Part shown: in pieces, positions 58,984-64,000 of the stretch
Position numbering within the stretch: the first letter of the stretch is position 1
Layout: each line of letters opens with the position of its first letter
Source of the DNA: Pseudomonas sp. 6D_7.1_Bac1
Lineage (GTDB): Bacteria > Pseudomonadota > Gammaproteobacteria > Pseudomonadales > Pseudomonadaceae
Direction: 5' to 3'
DNA: 64,000 nt
Assembly: GCF_025465945.1 (NCBI RefSeq)
Contig: NZ_JANLNW010000072.1
Location: forward strand, 124,001-188,000
Notes under the pieces: model-generated
Seen by the model: the letters and a program-made list of their open reading frames with translations, nothing else
Database searches by the model: none
What the model was told of the DNA's origin: nothing
Program-made: the position numbers and the translations under genes

Positions 58984-60774
58984 ATGTGGCTTCTGGTCCT
59001 CGCTTATCTCGGTGGTGTGCTGACGATTGTCAGTCCGTGCATTCTGCCGGTACTGCCCTTTGTCTTCGCTCGCACCGGGCAGCCGTTTATCAAGAGTGGC
59101 TTGCCGCTGCTGGCGGGGATGGCGCTGACCTTCGCGCTCGTCGCCTCGTTGGCGGCGGTGGGCGGCGGTTGGGTGGTGCAACTCAATCAGTACGGTCGCT
59201 GGCTCGCGTTGCTGTTCGTTGCACTGTTCGGGCTGACGCTGTTGCTGCCACAACTCGCCGAACGGCTGACGCGTCCACTGGTGGCGGCTGGCAGCCGGCT
59301 GTCGGAAGTGGCGGGCGCCGATGCCCGGCCGCGTCCGGGCGCTTCATTGCTGATCGGCGTCGCCACGGGCCTGCTCTGGGCACCGTGCGCCGGGCCGATC
59401 CTCGGGTTGCTGCTGACCGGCGCAGCACTGCAAGGGGCAAGCATCGGCACCACCTTGTTGCTACTGGCCTACGCGCTGGGCGCCGCCACTTCCCTCGCTG
59501 TCGCCTTGCTGCTGGGCGGTAAAGTCTTTGCGGCGATGAAACGCTCGATCGGCGCCGGTGAATGGCTGCGCCGTGGTCTGGGGGCGGCGATGCTGGCGGG
59601 TGTGGCGGCTATTGCCCTGGGCCTGGACACCGGGATTCTGGCGCGGGTGTCGACGGCCTCGACGGGTGGGCTTGAACAGGCGCTGGTCGGTCGACTGGCG
59701 GGTAAGTCCGGGGAGCAGATTCCGCTGTCCACAAACGATCAACCAGGCTCGAGCATGATGGCCGCCGGTGGTGCGATGAAGATGGCCGCCAACGGTCCCG
59801 CGACGCTGCCCGTCGAAGGCAACCTGCCGTCGCTGGACGGCGCCGTGCAGTGGCTCAATTCGCCGCCGCTCACTGCTCAAGGCTTGAAGGGAAAAGTGGT
59901 ACTGGTGGATTTCTGGACCTACTCCTGCATCAACTGCCTGCGCACCCTGCCGTATGTCAAAGCCTGGGCCGAGAAGTACCGCGATCAGGGCCTGGTGGTG
60001 ATCGGCGTGCATGCGCCGGAGTTTGCCTTCGAACGGGATGTGGGCAATGTGACCAAGGCCATGAAGGACCTGGGCATTACGTATCCGGTGGCCATCGATA
60101 ACGACTACAAGATCTGGCGTGCTTTCAACAACGAATACTGGCCGGCCCACTACTTTGCCGACGCTCAGGGACGTATCCGTTACCACCATTTTGGTGAAGG
60201 CGAATACGCAGAGTCGGAACGGGTGATCCAGCAATTGCTGCGTGAAGCTGGCACAGCGAAAGTTGCCGATGGCCTGATCAATGCCAGCGCCCAAGGTGTG
60301 CAATTGGCGCCGGACATGAACGAAGTCCGTTCGCCGGAAACCTACGTCGGCTACCAGCGTTCGGAGCATTTCGTACCTGAAGCGAGTCTGGCCCCCGACA
60401 AGGTCACTGCGTACAGCGCGCCCGCTACCTTGTCGCTGAATGACTGGGCGCTGGACGGTCAATGGAACGTCGGCTCTGAGCGCGCCATATCGGTCGCCCC
60501 GGCCAGTCGCATCGTCTATCGCTTTCATGCCCGCGACCTGCACCTGGTGTTGGGCCCCGGCGCCGACGGTAAACCGGTTCGCTTCAAAGTCATGATCGAT
60601 GGCAAAGCCCCAGGTGAAGCCCACGGCACCGACGTCGCACCGGATGGCAGCGGCCGTGTGACCGAACAACGCCTCTACCAGTTGCTGCGCCAACCCGGCG
60701 ACGTGGCAGATCGCACATTCAGTATCGAGTTCCTCGACCCGGGCGTGTCGGCGTATGCGTTTACCTTTGGTTGA
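58984..60774 (+). CDS. DipZ-like thiol:disulfide interchange protein (CcdA + thioredoxin-like + C-terminal domain)
   Basis: Fusion protein of 596 aa. Residues about 1-230 are a CcdA-type membrane domain with conserved Cys in IVSPCILPVLPF (19) and LLWAPCAGPILG. Residues about 285-425 are a TlpA/thioredoxin-like domain facing the periplasm, with CxxC SCINC (315-318) in FWTYSCINCLRTLPY. The last about 150 residues are a beta-rich DipZ C-terminal domain (SEHFVPEASLAPDKVTAYSA). DipZ/DsbD-type proteins pass electrons from cytoplasmic thioredoxin to periplasmic reductases. It lies between msrB and msrA, so both reductases are likely clients. Confidence 0.9.
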   Translation: MWLLVLAYLGGVLTIVSPCILPVLPFVFARTGQPFIKSGLPLLAGMALTFALVASLAAVGGGWVVQLNQYGRWLALLFVALFGLTLLLPQLAERLTRPLVAAGSRLSEVAGADARPRPGASLLIGVATGLLWAPCAGPILGLLLTGAALQGASIGTTLLLLAYALGAATSLAVALLLGGKVFAAMKRSIGAGEWLRRGLGAAMLAGVAAIALGLDTGILARVSTASTGGLEQALVGRLAGKSGEQIPLSTNDQPGSSMMAAGGAMKMAANGPATLPVEGNLPSLDGAVQWLNSPPLTAQGLKGKVVLVDFWTYSCINCLRTLPYVKAWAEKYRDQGLVVIGVHAPEFAFERDVGNVTKAMKDLGITYPVAIDNDYKIWRAFNNEYWPAHYFADAQGRIRYHHFGEGEYAESERVIQQLLREAGTAKVADGLINASAQGVQLAPDMNEVRSPETYVGYQRSEHFVPEASLAPDKVTAYSAPATLSLNDWALDGQWNVGSERAISVAPASRIVYRFHARDLHLVLGPGADGKPVRFKVMIDGKAPGEAHGTDVAPDGSGRVTEQRLYQLLRQPGDVADRTFSIEFLDPGVSAYAFTFG

Positions 60775-60804
60775 TGGGCATTCAGTTGCCCAGGAGTGAC
60801 TTTC

Positions 60805-61512
60805 ATGAAAACCCTATTTACCTGGCGCCGGACTCTGTTGGGTCTGGCCATCGCCGCCGTCGCCGGTCAATGCCTGGCGTTCTCATTCGGCGTTGCCGAG
60901 GACGCGATCGCCATCGCGCCGCCAGCCCTCGACGAAACGCCCAAGGCCAGCAGCGAAACGGCGGTGTTCGCCGGTGGCTGCTTCTGGGGCGTGCAAGGCG
61001 TGTTTCAGCATGTCAAAGGCGTCAAGAATGCCGTTTCCGGTTACGCCGGCGGCGCTGCCAACACCGCGCAATATGAACGCGTCAGCGACGGCGACACTGG
61101 CCACGCAGAGTCCGTCGAAGTCACCTTCGATCCTGCTCAGGTGAGCTACGGCACCTTGCTGCAAATCTACTTCTCGGTGGCTCACAACCCCACCGAACTC
61201 AACCGCCAAGGGCCCGACAGCGGCACCCAATACCGCTCGGCGATCTTTCCAGAAAGCCCCGAGCAACAAAAAATCGCCCAGGCCTACATCGCACAGTTGG
61301 ATGCAGCGCATTCCTTCAACAAACCGATCGTGACCAAACTCGAAACCTACAACGGTTTCTACCCGGCAGAGGCCTACCATCAGAACTTCCTGACGGAGCA
61401 TCCGACGTATCCCTACATCGTGATCAACGATCTGCCGAAAGTGGCGCAGCTCAAACAGCTGTACCCGCAGCGCTATCAGGAGAAACCGGTGTTGGTGAAG
61501 GCAGGTATGTAG
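60805..61512 (+). CDS. msrA: Exported methionine-S-sulfoxide reductase MsrA
   Basis: Reduces methionine-S-sulfoxide. The 235 aa protein has a signal peptide (LFTWRRTLLGLAIAAVAG with a hydrophobic core). The catalytic motif is AVFAGGCFWGVQGVF (Cys 59), followed by VSGYAGGAANTAQYERV, GHAESVEVTFDPAQVSY, and the resolving region YHQNFLTEHP. GGAG lies 8 bases before the ATG 60805. It completes an exported repair set with MsrB and the DipZ-like relay; reducing power should come through the latter. Confidence 0.94.
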   Translation: MKTLFTWRRTLLGLAIAAVAGQCLAFSFGVAEDAIAIAPPALDETPKASSETAVFAGGCFWGVQGVFQHVKGVKNAVSGYAGGAANTAQYERVSDGDTGHAESVEVTFDPAQVSYGTLLQIYFSVAHNPTELNRQGPDSGTQYRSAIFPESPEQQKIAQAYIAQLDAAHSFNKPIVTKLETYNGFYPAEAYHQNFLTEHPTYPYIVINDLPKVAQLKQLYPQRYQEKPVLVKAGM

Positions 61513-61519
61513 TTCTGGA

Positions 61520-62533
61520 TTATCCGGAAATCATGTTCTTGCCGATGATCTTCGAGCGATACAACGCTTGATCCGCCCTGGCCAGCAGGCTGGTTTGTTG
61601 CTCGTCCTCAAAGCGCTGCGCCACGCCAAAGCTCATCGTGACCTGGAAGTCGCCCACCGGTGGCAGGCTCGATAACTCAAGGCGGATTTTTTCGGCGAGG
61701 GCGCGTGCGGTGGCAAGGGCGCTGTTGGGCAGAATCACGATGAATTCATCGCCGCCCCAACGGGCCAGTAAATCGCCTTCGCGCACGCAGCGTTTAACGC
61801 TTTCAACCACGTGCACCAACGCCGCGTCGCCCAAGGCATGGCCGTAATGATCGTTGATGCATTTGAAGTCATCAATGTCCATGGCGATCAGCGACAGCGG
61901 CTGACGAAAACGCTGGGAGCGCTCGCATTCCAGCGGCAGGGCTTTTTCCAGGAGATAGCGGTTGGCGATTCCGGTCAGGGTGTCGCTTTCCGCCAGTTTG
62001 CGGTTTTCGTCCAGCTGAGCCTGTAACTGCTGATTGAGCAGAGACAACTCGCGGGTCCGTTCCTCGACCATCGCTTCAAGGGAATGATTGCGCCGTTCGA
62101 GTTGCTCAAGCAGACGCTTCTTGTCTTCAATGCTGCGATTCGCCCCGATCATCCGTGCCGCTGAGCCATCGGCGTTACGCTCGATCACATGACCGCGATC
62201 CTCGATCCAGGTGTAACTGCCATCCAGCGTGCGGCAACGGTACTCGGCTAGATAATGGGGCGAGCGCTGATGCAGATGGTCATCGAAATGCATCATTACC
62301 CGCAGGTAATCGTCGGGATGAATCAAGTTCTCCCAGGTCAGCACAGTGTTCTCAAGTGCATGAGGTTCGTAGCCGAGCATTTCGTACCAACTGCGGTTGC
62401 GGTAGACGAACCCGGTGTTGGCGTTCCAGTCCCAGATCCCGTCGCTGACCAGCTCCAGAATCGTGTGCAGCATGTCTTCATTCAGATCAGTCAGGCTGAC
62501 CTTCAACGGTTCAATACTGGAGGTATCACCCAT
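61520..62533 (-). CDS. PAS-GGDEF diguanylate cyclase
   Basis: Cytoplasmic diguanylate cyclase of 337 aa. A PAS domain with PAC motif (about 15-140: LVSDGIWDWNANTGFVYRNR, YRCRTLDGSYTWIEDRGHVI) is followed by a coiled coil (LEQLERRNHSLEAMVEERTR) and a GGDEF domain with intact active site RWGGDEF. The RxxD inhibitory site (REGD) lies five residues before it. A GGGAGAG sits before ATG 62533. It converges with msrA, leaving only 7 bases between the stop codons. Confidence 0.9.
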   Translation of the reverse strand: MGDTSSIEPLKVSLTDLNEDMLHTILELVSDGIWDWNANTGFVYRNRSWYEMLGYEPHALENTVLTWENLIHPDDYLRVMMHFDDHLHQRSPHYLAEYRCRTLDGSYTWIEDRGHVIERNADGSAARMIGANRSIEDKKRLLEQLERRNHSLEAMVEERTRELSLLNQQLQAQLDENRKLAESDTLTGIANRYLLEKALPLECERSQRFRQPLSLIAMDIDDFKCINDHYGHALGDAALVHVVESVKRCVREGDLLARWGGDEFIVILPNSALATARALAEKIRLELSSLPPVGDFQVTMSFGVAQRFEDEQQTSLLARADQALYRSKIIGKNMISG

Positions 62534-62655
62534 CACCGCTCTCCCTGCTGCCCTGAACTTGAAGTGGCCGGCCAGTCGTAGAGACCAGCTCATGGCACGT
62601 TGACACTGTAGCGCCGGGGATTAAGGGATAGAAGCCTCTCACGCAGCAAAAAGGC

Positions 62656-63564
62656 TCAGTTTTGTTTGCCCCACATCTGCAAGGCAAATTCGACAAAACT
62701 GCGCAGCTTCGGCAGGCGGTATCGGTCCTGCGCGTAGACCAGATTCATCGGTCGGCGGGGCAGTTGATAGTCCTGCATCAGTGCCACCAGTTTCCCTTCC
62801 CGAAGATCTTGATCCACCAGTGCATCCGGCAGCATCACCACGCCCATTCCGGTGCGCGCCGCCTGGTGCAGGCCTGATGAGCTATTGATCAGCATCGGAC
62901 CGCTCACCGCAACGACTATCTCACCGTCGGGCCCGCTCAGGCGCCACTGTTTTTCTACCGAGCGCCATTCATCGCCCGCTGGGTAGGCGAAGGCTAGGCA
63001 GTCGTGATCGGCCAGTTCCTCCGGTTTTTGCGGTGTGCCGCGCCGTGCCAGATACGCTGGCGAGGCACACATCGTCAGGGTGTAATCCTCCAAAGGCCGG
63101 GCAATCAGGTTGGACGGTTCGGTGTTGCCCAGGCGAAGCGCGGCATCAAAGCCGTTGTCCAGCAGATCAAGGCGTTGATTGGTCAACACCACATCCAGCT
63201 TGACCTGCGGGCAGCGCAGCACGAATTCGCTTAGGGCCGGCGCCAGGCGTTCTGTGCCGAAGGTCAGTGGTGCGGTGATGCGCAGCGTACCGCTGGGTTC
63301 GCCCTGGGTTTGTTCGGCCAGCCGCTCGGAGTCAGCCACCAGCCCCAGCACCTCAAGACAGCGCTGATAGTAGGTCGAGCCAAATTCGGTCAAACGCTGA
63401 CGCCGCGTCGTACGGTTAAGCAAGCTGACGCCCAGGCGTTGCTCCAGCGCTCGCAGGTGATTGCCGACCATGGTGGTCGACATTTCGCACTCCAGGGCGG
63501 CGGCGGTCATGCTGCCAGCCTCGACCACTTTCACGTAAACCGACATCGCCAGCAGTAAGTCCAT
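62656..63564 (-). CDS. LysR-family transcriptional regulator (aminotransferase neighbour)
   Basis: LysR regulator of 302 aa starting MDLLLAMSVYVKVVEAGSMT, with helix-turn-helix ECEMSTTMVGNHLRALEQRL and effector domain GTLRITAPLTFGTERLAPAL, LDLLDNGFDAALRLGNTEPS and HQAARTGMGVVMLPDALVDQ. This is the DsdC/CrgA-like branch with the SGTLRI...P pattern. ATG 63564 is preferred over a TTG two codons upstream. It diverges from the aminotransferase gene, which it may regulate. Confidence 0.9.
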   Translation of the reverse strand: MDLLLAMSVYVKVVEAGSMTAAALECEMSTTMVGNHLRALEQRLGVSLLNRTTRRQRLTEFGSTYYQRCLEVLGLVADSERLAEQTQGEPSGTLRITAPLTFGTERLAPALSEFVLRCPQVKLDVVLTNQRLDLLDNGFDAALRLGNTEPSNLIARPLEDYTLTMCASPAYLARRGTPQKPEELADHDCLAFAYPAGDEWRSVEKQWRLSGPDGEIVVAVSGPMLINSSSGLHQAARTGMGVVMLPDALVDQDLREGKLVALMQDYQLPRRPMNLVYAQDRYRLPKLRSFVEFALQMWGKQN

Positions 63565-63666
63565 TATCAAGTCCAGATTTAAAATGATTGAAGTATTACA
63601 GCGTTTATCCAGCCCAGGTGGTTAACGATACTGCAAAAACACCGACTGATGATGGAGCTTGATGTC

Positions 63667-64000
63667 ATGACCGCCGCTTGCCTGATGACCACCTATCAAC
63701 CCCTGGCCTTGAGCTTTACCAAAGGGCTGGGCACACGCCTGTGGGATCAGGCCGGTCGTGAATACCTGGATGCGGTGGCGGGCGTGGCCGTGACCAACGT
63801 CGGCCATTCGCACCCGCGGGTGGTCAGCGCCATCAGTGAACAGGCCGGATTGCTGCTGCACACGTCCAACCTGTACAGCATCGACTGGCAGCAACGGCTG
63901 GCGGAAAAACTCACACAGCTGTCCGGTCTTGATCGGGTGTTCTTCAACAACTCCGGCGCCGAAGCCAATGAAACCGCGCTGAAGCTGGCGCGACTGTACG
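63667..64000 (+). CDS. argD: Acetylornithine-type class III aminotransferase (3' end outside window)
   Basis: The first 111 codons of a class III pyridoxal-phosphate aminotransferase are present, beginning [17 protein letters not shown]. Seen are [53 protein letters not shown], and [20 protein letters not shown], where the NSGAEANE segment is the cofactor phosphate-binding stretch. This matches ArgD/AruC (acetylornithine or succinylornithine transaminase). Pseudomonads often carry more than one such gene, so the exact substrate is uncertain. GGAG lies 9 bases before ATG 63667. The frame runs to the window edge. Confidence 0.85.
   Translation, partial: MTAACLMTTYQPLALSFTKGLGTRLWDQAGREYLDAVAGVAVTNVGHSHPRVVSAISEQAGLLLHTSNLYSIDWQQRLAEKLTQLSGLDRVFFNNSGAEANETALKLARLY

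Overview
The window is chromosomal DNA of a Pseudomonas, most likely of the P. fluorescens group. I infer this from the rnpB-mraZ-dcw gene order, the complete cyo cluster, the pseudomonad-type REP/REPIN repeats between genes, and the high GC content with GC-rich third codon positions. No database search was possible, so family calls come from reading the translated proteins.

Layout. 1-3.6 kb: lpoA (running off the left edge) diverges from rsmI, followed by the RNase P RNA gene rnpB and a spacer with a tandem repeat of terminator-like hairpins. 3.6-21.4 kb: a complete division and cell wall (dcw) cluster, mraZ-rsmH-ftsL-ftsI-murE-murF-mraY-murD-ftsW-murG-murC-ddlB-ftsQ-ftsA-ftsZ-lpxC, nearly all overlapping and on the + strand. 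It opens with a sigma70 promoter whose start site is covered by three MraZ boxes. 21.5-30.1 kb (minus strand): a diguanylate cyclase, a small exported protein, and an RND efflux operon (adaptor, pump, response regulator, histidine kinase). 30.3-34.3 kb: a small conserved protein, a substrate-binding protein fused to a RidA domain, a Cys-cluster protein, a GNAT acetyltransferase and CheV. 34.6-37.5 kb: norR divergent from hmp, with NorR sites, an IHF site and a sigma54-like promoter between them. 37.8-44 kb: dsbB and cyoABCDE.

44.2-46.6 kb: a compact cassette with an alpha/beta hydrolase and an ECF41-type sigma factor, preceded by a match to the ECF41 promoter. It is bounded by two 48-bp imperfect direct repeats. 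The right repeat is the 3' end of the unknown gene at 46528-47232 and the left one is a detached copy of that 3' end. This is the most unusual structure in the window.

47.3-56 kb: metabolic accessory genes (nitronate monooxygenase, FAD/NAD(P)-binding protein, LysR; membrane protein, LysR; amidohydrolase plus COG0523 metallochaperone). 56-61.5 kb: a two-component system divergent from an exported methionine sulfoxide repair set (Tat-type MsrB, DipZ-like thiol relay, exported MsrA). 61.5-64 kb: a PAS-GGDEF diguanylate cyclase, a LysR regulator, and the start of an acetylornithine-type aminotransferase that runs off the right edge.

How the parts work together: the first third makes peptidoglycan precursors and the divisome; rnpB and rsmI serve tRNA and ribosome maturation; cyo supplies the terminal oxidase; norR-hmp detoxifies nitric oxide; the msr set repairs oxidised periplasmic proteins. 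No CRISPR array, tRNA, rRNA, prophage or complete insertion sequence was seen.
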